Part shown: positions 1 through 9,167 of the stretch, piece by piece
Position numbering within the stretch: position 1 is the stretch's first letter
Layout of the letters: every line of letters begins with the position of its first letter
Source: an uncultured Bacteroidota bacterium
Lineage (GTDB): Bacteria > Bacteroidota > Bacteroidia > Chitinophagales > Chitinophagaceae
Reading direction: 5' to 3'
NCBI GenBank assembly: GCA_903887415.1
Contig: CAISPO010000059.1
Location: 62,001 to 126,000, forward strand
Length of the DNA: 64,000 bases
Notes under the pieces: generated by a model
Database searches by the model: none
Seen by the model: only the letters and a program-made list of their open reading frames with translations
Told to the model about the DNA's origin: nothing
Made by a program: the position numbers and the translations under genes

Positions 1-985
1 AATCGCCATACTGGTTTTTGGACAGGAATTCTGCATCGAGTGTCTGCCAGCCGCCAATACCATAGGTTACGGATACATAGCGCATAATAGTTTGCATGTA
101 GGCGTATAATATCCTTATCTTTTCGCGGTCATCGCTTATCCCGGCTACTAATTGCTGTACTTTGTTTTTTACCTCAGGCGGAAGTTTGTCCCGCCCTTCA
201 TTTAAATGGAAGACGAACGCGCCGAAGTCTTTCCAGGAATTGGTGCTCCCTTTGAAATTGCCGAGCATAAAATCATCTACAGCCAATAGAACAACAGGCG
301 TAGTATATACACCGGTAAAACGCATCGGCTCTTTTTTTTCAGCCCGTACATTTTTTAATGTCCATTTATATCTTTTTTCAGCAGCCTGTGAAATAACCGG
401 TTCGCTGTCTATATTGAAGCTCTTATATTTCAGGTTCATGCTGCCCTGAGTGGTTACAAGGAGGAGCGCAGATTCAACCGCACATTGTTTGTTGACCTGC
501 GGCATCCATTGCGGAATGTGAAAACTATGGTTTTGTTTTGTCTCTATTGTATATTCAATCGTGTAGGGATATTGCCCATAACTCAGGTGATAGGCTTTGA
601 ACTTTGCATCACTGAACTCGCCTGCCCGCATTGATGCAGGAAGCTCCACAAAATCTGACTGTTTTATCTTTTTCACTTTAACTCCATTAGCATCGTACAG
701 GCACCCGCTAATACTTTCTATGCTGTTCAGGGAAGAGCAGTACTCGGCATGGTTAGCATCGCTGTTACCATTTTCATTGAGCACAGTGATCGCATAATGT
801 TCTTTTATGTAAACTTCTTCGGGCGAAACAATGTCTATACGCTCCTCGTAGGTTCTCATAACCGTATTGGCATGTGCTAGCAGTTCCGGAGGTATATTTT
901 TATATGCATAATCAGGGTTGTCCTGTGCAAAAGAAAAGACAGGGCAAAGTAGAAAAACGGAAGCCAATCGCAGAAATAGGTTCAT
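1..985 (-). CDS. DUF3857/transglutaminase-like secreted protein (3' end outside window)
   Basis: An ATG at 985 opens a frame that runs for 328 codons to the left edge without a stop, so the C-terminus is missing. Residues 1-20 form a signal peptide ending FSFAQ, so the protein is exported. The rest matches the DUF3857 layout: a beta-rich N-terminal domain, then the start of a transglutaminase-like core (YGIGGWQTLDAEF, then QYGD at the edge). The last base in view is a T, as expected for the Cys codon of the canonical YGDC nucleophile motif, so this copy may keep an active cysteine. It starts 2 bp after the stop of the next paralog and is the last of three in-line genes, probably one operon. 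Substrate and role are unknown. The family call is confident; enzymatic activity is inference. Confidence 0.85.
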   Translation of the reverse strand, partial: MNLFLRLASVFLLCPVFSFAQDNPDYAYKNIPPELLAHANTVMRTYEERIDIVSPEEVYIKEHYAITVLNENGNSDANHAEYCSSLNSIESISGCLYDANGVKVKKIKQSDFVELPASMRAGEFSDAKFKAYHLSYGQYPYTIEYTIETKQNHSFHIPQWMPQVNKQCAVESALLLVTTQGSMNLKYKSFNIDSEPVISQAAEKRYKWTLKNVRAEKKEPMRFTGVYTTPVVLLAVDDFMLGNFKGSTNSWKDFGAFVFHLNEGRDKLPPEVKNKVQQLVAGISDDREKIRILYAYMQTIMRYVSVTYGIGGWQTLDAEFLSKNQYGD

Positions 986-987
986 GG

Positions 988-2955
988 TCATAATTTTTTT
1001 ATGGCCAGTGTTTTTTGCTGGCTTGCTATCAACTTATCGAAAAAATACTTTAGTGAGGGATAATCCTCGGTTGGGAACTGTGTCTTTTTTGTTTCAAAAT
1101 GTGCAGATACAGAGAGTATATTATCAGCGCGGTTATACTTTACACTGTTTGTAAAGATGGCGGAATAGTCCAGGTTGCCTTTTGACGGAGCAAGCGTGTC
1201 TTCTATGCTATAGCCCGCTGGTAACCGCAGCTCGCCGGTGCAGGTAATATCATACACATATGGCATCTCTACCGGGTATTGGCGGGATTCATTTATCAAA
1301 GGATTTTTGCTGAAGTATTTATACAGGTATGGATCCAGGTAGTTTAGTTCACGCCAGTCTGTAGAGGCATGAACTACCAGCACAAGCGGGGAGTCTGGGT
1401 CTTTCATGTTTTGCACTTCATAACTTTTCAAGTGCAGGCTTAGTGGTATGTCTTTAAACAGATTGCTTATGTAGTCTTTTAGCTCCGCGCTGTCAGTGTT
1501 CCATTTTTGCCGGTGGTGCAGCCCGGACCACGTGCCGAATGCACAAGTTACCGAAAGCACATAGCCGGTGTCAGAATTATTGTCTGTAGCAATTTTGTAA
1601 GAAGCGATTTCCCTGGCATTGTTTGGAGATAGAATGGCGGCCCTGCCATGTTTGGCAATTACACGCGCATATCCGTTGTAGCATTTTTCAGAAAGAACGC
1701 CAAATGGGTTGTACCGTCCCGATGCATCAAGATAGTATGTTTTGTCATTGATGATTACCGCGCAAATGGTATAATTGAAGCGGTTAAGGTCGGGGTATAG
1801 CTCTGACACTCGCCCATTGTCTCTTGTGCTTAGCACCAATGGGTCGCAGGTAATACCGGCACTCCTGAGCATTGTTGCCAGCAGCATATTTACTTCGGCT
1901 TCACTGCCTGCTTTATCAGCCAGCACTTCACCAGGGGCTTTCTTTGCCTGGATACCTTTTTCTCCGTTAGTCCGTACGGAGTCCCGGACGAAGGCATATA
2001 TTTTCATAGCTTTTTGCAGATCCTCGGTGAGGTTACTGGTAAGCGCATCCGCCCTGCCCGATACTTCGCGGTCTTTCTTTGTTATTGCTTTATAATAATC
2101 GTCAGAAGTGAGGAGTATATCGTTTGCTTTTTCCCATGAGTAACTGTCGTTTGTGATACCATTTTCAACTCCGTCTATATAAAAAGACATTTGCTCCTTG
2201 AAATTATTGATGTTATAGATATAGGGCTCCTTGGTGATGGCTTTAATATTTCTTCTTACGTAGCGTTTGTCATAAAGCCTTCCGATGGAGGCCTCATTGA
2301 TAATGTAGGCATCCGGCAAAAGTGAGTCCACCTTTTCATCCACGTGTTCTGCAAATTCGTGGACCCTTTGCTGTAATGTGAGTATTTTCATTGTGGCCGG
2401 AAATATCAGCTCGGTCTCGCTGTATAATTTGGGTGCCTGGGCTTCGATATCCCACCTCCCAAAACTCCTGGACAGCTCAATTTCCATCTCGAAGGTGTAA
2501 TCAATTATGGAGCCTTCGTGAACCGAAGGCATACTGAATTTCTTCTCTTTTATTTTATCGTAGGTACCCGATGAGGTATTATCCGCATCGAGCTTCTGCG
2601 TAGTTACAACACCACTGTCGAGGTTATAGGTAGTGCCGGATATTTTGCTGATCTTAGAATAGCGATTGCGGATATGATAAACAACGACGTTTATATCCGC
2701 ATTACTGATACCACTTTTTTTTAGTATTTTAATCACTCTTCTTACTTTAAACGTCATTATGTTACGGCCGCCGCTCAGGTCAAAGTCATATTTCTCATAA
2801 AGCACAACAGCAGCTGCAGACGTATCAATATCATAACAGGATCTTTTCAGGTTCCGTTCTATAAAATCAGGCTTGTCTTTGAAGTAGTTCCTGGCGTGCG
2901 CCTGCAGTGTGTGCAGCAGCAATAACAGGCATATTATTTTTGTATAAAACCGCAT
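988..2955 (-). CDS. DUF3857/transglutaminase-like secreted protein, degenerate catalytic residues
   Basis: A 655-residue protein with an N-terminal signal peptide (MRFYTKIICLLLLL, cleavage near HAR). A DUF3857 domain covers about residues 40-250, a transglutaminase-like core about 280-420, and a beta-rich C-terminal domain follows. At the nucleophile position, where the family has GDCKDK, this protein has GSEAEV, so the cysteine is absent. The catalytic His position reads NYTICAV (Tyr), while the Asp of YYLDAS is kept. It is therefore probably a non-catalytic, binding or scaffold member of the family. It lies between two paralogs, 12 bp after the upstream stop and 2 bp before the downstream start, which argues for co-transcription. 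Sequence similarity to the neighbour at 2968-4980 runs the full length, suggesting tandem duplication. Function unknown. Confidence 0.85.
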   Translation of the reverse strand: MRFYTKIICLLLLLHTLQAHARNYFKDKPDFIERNLKRSCYDIDTSAAAVVLYEKYDFDLSGGRNIMTFKVRRVIKILKKSGISNADINVVVYHIRNRYSKISKISGTTYNLDSGVVTTQKLDADNTSSGTYDKIKEKKFSMPSVHEGSIIDYTFEMEIELSRSFGRWDIEAQAPKLYSETELIFPATMKILTLQQRVHEFAEHVDEKVDSLLPDAYIINEASIGRLYDKRYVRRNIKAITKEPYIYNINNFKEQMSFYIDGVENGITNDSYSWEKANDILLTSDDYYKAITKKDREVSGRADALTSNLTEDLQKAMKIYAFVRDSVRTNGEKGIQAKKAPGEVLADKAGSEAEVNMLLATMLRSAGITCDPLVLSTRDNGRVSELYPDLNRFNYTICAVIINDKTYYLDASGRYNPFGVLSEKCYNGYARVIAKHGRAAILSPNNAREIASYKIATDNNSDTGYVLSVTCAFGTWSGLHHRQKWNTDSAELKDYISNLFKDIPLSLHLKSYEVQNMKDPDSPLVLVVHASTDWRELNYLDPYLYKYFSKNPLINESRQYPVEMPYVYDITCTGELRLPAGYSIEDTLAPSKGNLDYSAIFTNSVKYNRADNILSVSAHFETKKTQFPTEDYPSLKYFFDKLIASQQKTLAIKKL

Positions 2956-2967
2956 AATGAGTTGGTG

Positions 2968-4980
2968 CTAAATTTGTTTTTTAATTACAACAGTTGACTG
3001 CTGCTCATCTCCCATTTTCTGAAAAAACTCCTTTAGCATAGCATAATCCGAAACAGGGAAATATAAACGCTGTAACTGCAGCCTGGAGTGAATATCGAGT
3101 GTGTTTGTCTCTTTGTTATAATCAATCATGTTTTTATATTGATTCGCACCGTCAATCTCTATAACGGCAGATTTTGGCACTTCATCAACAGCATAGCCAT
3201 CAGGCAGCCTCAGGCTGAACGTGTAGGTTATGTTTTCTGTTGCCGGAAATTCGACCGGGTATTTCCGCTTTGGGTTTTTGAATGGCTCGCGTTCGAAGAG
3301 CTTAACCGCATATGGATTCAAATAAACCGGCCCCGAGTCGGGCCATTTGAGCTTTATACTGAAATCGAGGATAAGTTGCTTTTCCGGGTCATTCAGGTTG
3401 AGGACTTTGTATTGTACCAGTTTTGTATCCATTGTTATATCTTTCAACATTGCCAGGATATACTGTTTGACCTCTGCGGTGTCCTTATTCCAATCTGTAC
3501 GTTTTTCAATAGAAACTGCATCGCTATAATAGAATTTATAGTTTAGCGTATAGTCATTTAATGCACTGTTGGTAGTCGCAACTGAATACAAGGCTTTCTC
3601 TTTTGCCATTTCCGGTGCCAGGACAATTCCGCATGTGTCTTTTTTATTTTTGTCAATAACGCGGGCGTAGCCATTAAGGCAATAGGTGGGCAGCCGGCCA
3701 AAAGGGTTATACTTTTCAGAGGCGTCAAGATAGTATTTTTCGCCGCTGATGCGGAGTTCGCATATAGTATGATCATATTTTCCGAGGTCAGGCTGCAACG
3801 GATTAGGCATTGCGTTGTCTTTTGTAGCAAGAATAACCGGACTGCAAGACAGCCCTGCCTGTCGCAGCAGCCCCATCAGCAAAAAATTGGCTTCAGCCGG
3901 GCTACCTGTTCTATCATTCAGCACTTTAACAATATCCTTTCTTGTGAAGATTGTCAGATTGCCAGATACAGTAATAGAATCTCTGACGAACTTGAATATT
4001 TTCCGGGCTATGCTCAAGTCGCTGGTGTCGTTTCCGGCGAGTTCCCTTGCTTTTTCCTTAACAGGCGCATTTGATTCCGGGAAGGCGCGGTAAAAATGAT
4101 AGTTTTTCACGAGGGCTTCATTTATTTTGCCCCAGGTATTTAATATACCTTCATCTCCCAGGTCGTGGATGCCAGTGAGCCGGACATGCATACGTTCGCG
4201 ATAGTTGTTTTCATTTGAGAGGTACGGCTCATCACTGAACGCGGGTACATTTTTCCGGACCCAATATTGTTTCAAGAGGTCTTCCCCGATTGTTTCCCTG
4301 TAGAAGTAAGAATTCGGAAGCAGGCTGTCAACTATTTTCTTTTTACTGTCATCCACTTCTATGAACCTTGAGATAATATCATCTGTCGCGAATAGCGCCC
4401 TGTGGTTAATATAAAGCTCCGTGCGGCTATATAGCTTAGGAATATCTTCCTGTATCTCCCAGTTTGCAATATTTATGGGATAATTTTCTTCTTCTATTTC
4501 GAAGCTAAAATCAATAATAGAGCCTTCATGTACGGCAGGCATGCTTATTTTTCTTTCCTTCAGCGCGTTTGAGCGCTCCAGCGATATATTGTCGCCGTCA
4601 ATTTCCTGTTTTACCAGATTGCCATTTTCGAGATTATAAGTGGTGCCGTGCACTTTATTTACCCGGTAAAATGTGAAGCGGGAAACAGGTAGCGGGATAT
4701 TAATATCGGCATATTCGGAACCATTTTTCTTAACTATTTTTATTATCCTTCTTACCTGGTGTTTCAGCATCGCATCGGAAGAGTGTAGGTCATAGGAATT
4801 GTATTCGTATAGCACTACCGCAACTGCCGATGTATCAATTTCAAATTTTTGCTGCTGGAGATATTTTAAGAAAAAGGCGTCATCATCCTGAAAGAATTTA
4901 TCGGCGAACGAATGGACGGAAATTGACGTACAAAGAAGAAATAGAGCGGCACAAAATGCCAGGATACGGTTTTTGGGCAT
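2968..4980 (-). CDS. DUF3857/transglutaminase-like secreted protein, nucleophile missing
   Basis: A 670-residue paralog of the gene at 988-2955 and the first gene of the three-gene run. It has a signal peptide (about residues 1-26), an N-terminal DUF3857 domain and a transglutaminase-like core. The nucleophile motif reads GSPAEA instead of GDCKDK, so the Cys is lost. The His (YDHTICEL) and Asp (KYYLDAS) positions remain, so the triad is less eroded than in its neighbour. A perfect TAnnTTTG-type -7 box lies upstream at 5026-5033. DUF3857 proteins are widespread in Bacteroidota, but no defined biochemical role is known to me. I infer an envelope-located role from the signal peptide only. Confidence 0.85.
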   Translation of the reverse strand: MPKNRILAFCAALFLLCTSISVHSFADKFFQDDDAFFLKYLQQQKFEIDTSAVAVVLYEYNSYDLHSSDAMLKHQVRRIIKIVKKNGSEYADINIPLPVSRFTFYRVNKVHGTTYNLENGNLVKQEIDGDNISLERSNALKERKISMPAVHEGSIIDFSFEIEEENYPINIANWEIQEDIPKLYSRTELYINHRALFATDDIISRFIEVDDSKKKIVDSLLPNSYFYRETIGEDLLKQYWVRKNVPAFSDEPYLSNENNYRERMHVRLTGIHDLGDEGILNTWGKINEALVKNYHFYRAFPESNAPVKEKARELAGNDTSDLSIARKIFKFVRDSITVSGNLTIFTRKDIVKVLNDRTGSPAEANFLLMGLLRQAGLSCSPVILATKDNAMPNPLQPDLGKYDHTICELRISGEKYYLDASEKYNPFGRLPTYCLNGYARVIDKNKKDTCGIVLAPEMAKEKALYSVATTNSALNDYTLNYKFYYSDAVSIEKRTDWNKDTAEVKQYILAMLKDITMDTKLVQYKVLNLNDPEKQLILDFSIKLKWPDSGPVYLNPYAVKLFEREPFKNPKRKYPVEFPATENITYTFSLRLPDGYAVDEVPKSAVIEIDGANQYKNMIDYNKETNTLDIHSRLQLQRLYFPVSDYAMLKEFFQKMGDEQQSTVVIKKQI

Positions 4981-5025
4981 AAAATCTATTTATCGGTTGA
5001 AAACCAGCGAATTAATGTGAGGATG

Positions 5026-5033
5026 CAAATGTA
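5026..5033 (-). promoter_or_regulatory. Putative -7 promoter element for the DUF3857 run
   Basis: On the minus strand the sequence reads TACATTTG, a perfect match to the Bacteroidota TAnnTTTG -7 element, 46 bp upstream of the ATG at 4980. I see no clear TTTG -33 box at the usual distance, so this is a weak call. Confidence 0.35.
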
Positions 5034-5237
5034 ATATTCAAAATGAATTATTTCATACTAATCTAAAGCATCTGAGCAATCGGATGATGCTATATTGGAT
5101 AGGTGCTATTGTATAAATTCCCTGGGGCGAGTTGGAAATCCGCTTAATCTGGTGGGCATGAGTTCGCTGCGCACAGGGTTTGGCTACAGACCTGCGCAGT
5201 TTGGGTCGCTGGGTTTTAATGGTAAAAAGCCTGAAAG

Positions 5238-5714
5238 CTAATTCAGATAAAGGATTGCAGCATTGAGCAAAGTGGCGAAAGATACCCACGCGATGTAGGG
5301 TAGCTGCAGCAATGAGGCGAGCCTGTTGACGCAATGGAAAAGAACAATCATCGCGATTATTGCAGCCCACATCAATATTATGTCTATAAGGGCCAAGGCG
5401 ATAAAATGGAGGTTGAAAAAGATGATGCTCCAAAAGAAGTTGAGTACAAGTTGTATGGTAAAGATGCCGATGGCATTATTGCGCGCATTAGACTTCGGTT
5501 GTTTTAAAATGAGATAAAAAGATATGCCCATGAGCATGTACAGGGACGTCCAGACGGGGCCGAAAATGGTGTTTGGCGGATTGAAGAAAGGTTTATGTAA
5601 AGCAGGATACCATGTATTAACGCCCTGGATGGTAAAATACCCAGAGATACCGCCGGTGAGCAGCGTAACGAGCAGGCAGCCGGTAAGCAGCAGTGGATTT
5701 TTTATGCGTTGCAT
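5238..5714 (-). CDS. tspO: TspO/MBR family tryptophan-rich sensory protein
   Basis: A 158-residue, five-helix membrane protein of normal TspO length. Diagnostic motifs are visible: WYPALHKPFFNPPN and FGPVWTSLY between helices 1 and 2, QLVLNFFWSIIFF in helix 3, and LPYIAWVSFATLLNAAI in helix 5. The last of these carries the Asn-Ala signature of the family. TspO proteins bind porphyrins and related ligands in membranes. In bacteria they are linked to tetrapyrrole and stress responses, but a specific role here cannot be read from context. The gene stands alone on the minus strand, followed by about 250 bp without a convincing gene. Start: ATG at 5714 with a plausible promoter just upstream. Confidence 0.93.
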   Translation of the reverse strand: MQRIKNPLLLTGCLLVTLLTGGISGYFTIQGVNTWYPALHKPFFNPPNTIFGPVWTSLYMLMGISFYLILKQPKSNARNNAIGIFTIQLVLNFFWSIIFFNLHFIALALIDIILMWAAIIAMIVLFHCVNRLASLLQLPYIAWVSFATLLNAAILYLN

Positions 5715-5733
5715 TTGAAAATATTAGCTTACG

Positions 5734-5763
5734 TAAAGGTATTTTATATAACGCGTAAACCAA
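5734..5763 (-). promoter_or_regulatory. Putative promoter of tspO
   Basis: On the minus strand a TTG (5763-5761) is followed after 19 bp by TACCTTTA (5741-5734), one mismatch from TAnnTTTG. The spacing lies within the range described for Bacteroidota promoters, and the start codon is about 20 bp downstream. Confidence 0.4.
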
Positions 5764-6060
5764 TGCAAAGTGTATGAAAACGATAGCTTGTATTTCGGTT
5801 TGTTTATAATTATGTTTTTGTACGAGTTAGTTGTTTAAACAATTATGTTCATAAAAGAAATAACCTGGCTGCACTCCGAGACAATGGATGAACAACCGCG
5901 AAGAATTTTGCTCCACAAAAAACAACGCATGGTTTTGTGTTATGGAAGGAAGTTAATGAATGGGTAGTGATAAAAAACGATAAAGATTTCGGGTTCAAGC
6001 CTTGCAAACGCCTATCCAATGGGACCCACGTTACAAACGTGGACAAGTGGGGCAATGTAA
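5764..6060. other. Intergenic stretch with one short perfect hairpin
   Basis: The only structure I can point to is a perfect 7-bp inverted repeat at 6026-6042 (CCACGTT, 3-nt loop, AACGTGG). It lies 18 bp beyond the stop of the lipoprotein gene on the minus strand. It lacks a U tract, so it is at best an atypical terminator. A 40-codon plus-strand frame at 5848 has no recognisable product. Confidence 0.4.
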
Positions 6061-7275
6061 CTAATGATAATAAAGAGCCCTATCAAACATTATGTATTCA
6101 TGTGTCGTATCAGCCACCGCATCAGTGCGGTGCTGCGGAATATCGTATTCCGGTGCAAAATGGGATAGTCCATTCTCCTCCTTTCCCTGTTCTTTCCCAT
6201 TGAACAGCGTAACAAGGTGAGTTCTTAGCGTGTCGTTCCAAAATTCACGCCCATCAATATCTGTCAAAAATACCCTGTTATTATAGAGGAAATAGTAATT
6301 TGCAACGTGCAGGTCGTTATATTGCCATACCATCCTCAATTCTTTATCCATACAGCGCAGCCCACCTCTGCCCCTGCAATAAAAGTAACCCCGGTAATAT
6401 TTAAACTCTTCAAGTCCCGTTATGTCGGTTGAATCTATCATTTGCCCTGTTTCTGCAGCGCACCGGTATGACATGCCCCTCTTAGCACTATGCGCAAAAA
6501 TATACAGTATGCTGTCTTGCGCAATTATGTTGTCTGTAAATGGCAGCCTGATGGTGTCACACCATACACACCTTTTTTTACAGATCGAAAAACTTTGAAC
6601 CACGCACCAGTTCTTTTCTGCATTGTATTTGCAGTTTACATTTGTCTCACTTGACAAGATTAGGTTGTTTTTATAGCTGCACGACACCCAAAAGTCACTA
6701 CCGCTATAAACGTTTGGCACTGGCAGGCAGGGTACCATCGTGTCATTTTTATAGAGATACATACAAAATCCCCCGGTAGGCCTGCTCAGTATTATAGTGC
6801 TGTCAAGAACGGTGATCCACCACCATGCAATATCATTTTTTACACGTACAAGTGTTTTCAGCCTTTCTTTAGCTGTGTCTAGTTTATAAACAACTGTGCC
6901 TTCTGTGCCCCGTTCATGGCCAACTATAATGAACGTGCTTCCATTGTACAAAGCCATGTCGCTCATGTAGCCGGTGTATTCGCCAATAGGTATTCTTTTC
7001 ACACCTCCACCATTCAGCCTGTTGTCTATTACAAAATCCATGTTGCCAGGCATGCCGCCAGGTTTGTATGCAGAGGACAGGTAAAAAAGTTTGCCGTCCA
7101 TCATTTCAGGTTTCCCCACGCCGAAGGATGTATCAAACTCAAGTACTTGCACGGACGCCGCCGCCAGTAAGGCCTTTGGCTTCGGTATAAAAGGCTCCTG
7201 CGTATCATTATCGCAGCAACATAAACAACAGTTTAGAGAAATAGCCAGCAGTAACAGCCGTATGCCCTGTTTCAT
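6061..7275 (-). CDS. Putative lipoprotein of unknown function
   Basis: A 404-residue product read from the ATG at 7275; a TTG six codons upstream is less likely. The N-terminus MKQGIRLLLLAISLNCC leads into a Cys cluster (CLCCC DND) that looks like a lipoprotein signal with lipobox, so the mature protein should be a membrane-anchored envelope lipoprotein. The rest has no cofactor or catalytic motif I recognise. It contains many short beta-strand segments with spaced aromatic and Asp residues (for example GKPEMMDGKLFYLSS and LYNGSTFIIVGHE), compatible with a beta-propeller. Cysteine content is unusually high for a secreted protein, including FSICKKRCVWC. No operon partner: the flanking genes are more than 150 bp away. 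Confidence 0.6.
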   Translation of the reverse strand: MKQGIRLLLLAISLNCCLCCCDNDTQEPFIPKPKALLAAASVQVLEFDTSFGVGKPEMMDGKLFYLSSAYKPGGMPGNMDFVIDNRLNGGGVKRIPIGEYTGYMSDMALYNGSTFIIVGHERGTEGTVVYKLDTAKERLKTLVRVKNDIAWWWITVLDSTIILSRPTGGFCMYLYKNDTMVPCLPVPNVYSGSDFWVSCSYKNNLILSSETNVNCKYNAEKNWCVVQSFSICKKRCVWCDTIRLPFTDNIIAQDSILYIFAHSAKRGMSYRCAAETGQMIDSTDITGLEEFKYYRGYFYCRGRGGLRCMDKELRMVWQYNDLHVANYYFLYNNRVFLTDIDGREFWNDTLRTHLVTLFNGKEQGKEENGLSHFAPEYDIPQHRTDAVADTTHEYIMFDRALYYH

Positions 7276-7466
7276 TTTATCAATAAAACTCAAAGACTAA
7301 GAACGATATTTTGCCAAGAAATATTGCGCATGGCTTGCGCTGTCGCCGTGATTCAAGGTTGAAATTGCTTTGTTTTTCGCGGAGGTTGATTGGGTGAAGT
7401 GCATGGGCTAGGCAGTTCATGGTTCGGCTGGGCTCACCAAGATTCTTCGATTTGGCAATGCTTTTG

Positions 7467-8891
7467 CTAGCATTCACTTAAACTTATCGGCAACTGCACG
7501 GCGAGGCCGCCTTCGGCGGTTTCTTTGTATTTGTGGTTCATGTCAAGGGCTGTTTCCCACATGGTGTTGACTACGGTGTCGAGGGAGATGCGGGCGTGGC
7601 CGGAGGTAGCCTGGAGGGCGAGCTGGGCGGCAGTGATCGCTTTTATGGCGCCCATGGTGTTGCGCTCTATGCAAGGCACTTGTACGAGGCCGCCTACGGG
7701 GTCGCAGGTGAGGCCCAGGTGGTGTTCCATTGCGATTTCTGCGGCCTGCAGGCATTGCTCTACGGTGCCGCCAAGGGATTCGGCAAGAGCTGCGGCGGCC
7801 ATAGAAGAAGAAACGCCGATCTCTGCCTGGCAACCACCCATTGCTGCCGATAGGGTAGCGCCTTTTTTAAAGATGCTACCTATCTCTGATGCGGTGAGGA
7901 GGAACTTAATGATCTTTTCTTCATCATAACCATCGCAGAAGGCAATGAAGTAGAGCAGCACGGCCGGCACTACTCCCGCCGCGCCGTTGGTGGGCGCGGT
8001 AACTACACGGCTGAATGCTGCGTTCTCTTCATTTACCGCGAGGGCAAAACAGCTTACCCAGTCAAGTGTGTATTTAAAGGACTGCCCGCCGCTGCGAATG
8101 ACGTTAAGCCATTCATCGAAGTTTTTATAGGATTTTCCTTCTGTAAGTTTTTTGTTTATCGCATCTGCGCGGCGCTGCACCTGCAATCCGCCGGGTAATA
8201 TGCCGCCTATATGAGCGCCACGGTAGACGCAGTCGCGCATGGTTTCCCATATGCGCAGTACACCTTTACGGGTTTCTTCGGGAGTGCGGATGGCATCCTC
8301 ATTTTCCATAACTATGCCAGAGATACTGAGACCGGTTTTTTCGCAGGCGGCTTCGAGGTCTGCGGCGATCTCTATAGGGTAGGGTAGCCGCACGTGGCCA
8401 TCGTGGCCGTCTTCTTCACCTTCTTTTACCACAAAGCCGCCGCCTATAGAGTAGTAAGTCTCCGCTATCTCATCGCCATTATTAAAAGAGCATAAAAAAG
8501 TAAGCGCATTGGGGTGATAAGGCAAGCTCTCATCGAACAGGAAAACAACATCAGTAACCGGGTCGAAATCTATTTCTTTTTCGCCGTTCAGCACCAGTTT
8601 TTTTAGGGATGCAATTTGTTCGGTGCGGGGTGTTATCTCATTTACATCGAAGGTTACAGGGTCTTCTCCGCAAAGACCCAAAAGGACTGCTACATCTGTG
8701 CCGTGGCCTTTGCCGGTTTTGGCGAGTGAGCCATAGAGCAATACACGAACAGAGTTTACGTCGTTAATGCCTTTGCTTTTTAAAGTGGCAATAAACCGCT
8801 GGGCGGCACGCCATGGGCCAAGTGTATGTGAACTGCTGGGGCCTACTCCTATCTTGAAAATGTCGAATACCGAAATGCTTTCCTGCGCCAC
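7467..8891 (-). CDS. sdaA: L-serine ammonia-lyase, iron-sulfur type
   Basis: A 474-residue single-chain L-serine dehydratase that converts L-serine to pyruvate and ammonia in the cytoplasm. The N-terminal beta-domain begins [21 protein letters not shown], a family hallmark. The C-terminal alpha-domain holds [35 protein letters not shown] and [16 protein letters not shown]. The cysteines in GCQAEIG, TCDPVGG and VPCIERN are those expected to ligate the [4Fe-4S] cluster. Both domains are fused, as in the E. coli enzyme rather than the split two-subunit form. A good promoter lies directly upstream. The gene is monocistronic, with convergence or spacing on both sides, and is probably used for serine catabolism. 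Confidence 0.96.
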   Translation of the reverse strand: MAQESISVFDIFKIGVGPSSSHTLGPWRAAQRFIATLKSKGINDVNSVRVLLYGSLAKTGKGHGTDVAVLLGLCGEDPVTFDVNEITPRTEQIASLKKLVLNGEKEIDFDPVTDVVFLFDESLPYHPNALTFLCSFNNGDEIAETYYSIGGGFVVKEGEEDGHDGHVRLPYPIEIAADLEAACEKTGLSISGIVMENEDAIRTPEETRKGVLRIWETMRDCVYRGAHIGGILPGGLQVQRRADAINKKLTEGKSYKNFDEWLNVIRSGGQSFKYTLDWVSCFALAVNEENAAFSRVVTAPTNGAAGVVPAVLLYFIAFCDGYDEEKIIKFLLTASEIGSIFKKGATLSAAMGGCQAEIGVSSSMAAAALAESLGGTVEQCLQAAEIAMEHHLGLTCDPVGGLVQVPCIERNTMGAIKAITAAQLALQATSGHARISLDTVVNTMWETALDMNHKYKETAEGGLAVQLPISLSEC

Positions 8892-8918
8892 TGCTTTTAT
8901 CTGAGATTAAATTGCGGG

Positions 8919-8952
8919 CAAAGATACATAAGCCTGACGGCTAAAATCCAAA
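8919..8952 (-). promoter_or_regulatory. Putative promoter of sdaA
   Basis: On the minus strand TTTG (8952-8949) is followed after 22 bp by TATCTTTG (8926-8919), an exact TAnnTTTG -7 element. The predicted start of transcription is about 20 nt before the sdaA ATG. Confidence 0.5.
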
Positions 8953-9096
8953 GGCAATACTCAAAATTCAAAAGTTTACAGTTTCATTAAATATGGGATT
9001 AGTTGCTGCGGCTATAGCCGCGAATGTGTTACCAGCCGGGTGCTAGCCAACCACCCAACGCGCTCTCATTTCATGCTCCGGTGATCTTTACCCAAC

Positions 9097-9126
9097 AAAA
9101 AAGACCTTCCACAAGGAAAGCCTTTT
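9097..9126 (-). terminator. Rho-independent terminator after the fasciclin gene
   Basis: Read on the minus strand, AAAAGGCTTTCC, a TTGT loop and GGAAGGTCTTTT form a 12-bp stem with two G-U pairs, ending in a run of T. It lies 42 bp beyond the stop of the fasciclin gene. Confidence 0.75.
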
Positions 9127-9167
9127 GCTGTTTATTGGAATTTAAAATTTTATTTTTGGAATTTCAC

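Noticed and set aside
5053-5433. 126-residue minus-strand ORF overlapping tspO
   Set aside because: It lies out of frame over a confident gene and has no protein-like pattern.
5925-6010. tRNA-like GGTTCAAGCC sequence
   Set aside because: No acceptor stem, anticodon arm or matching D arm could be built around it.
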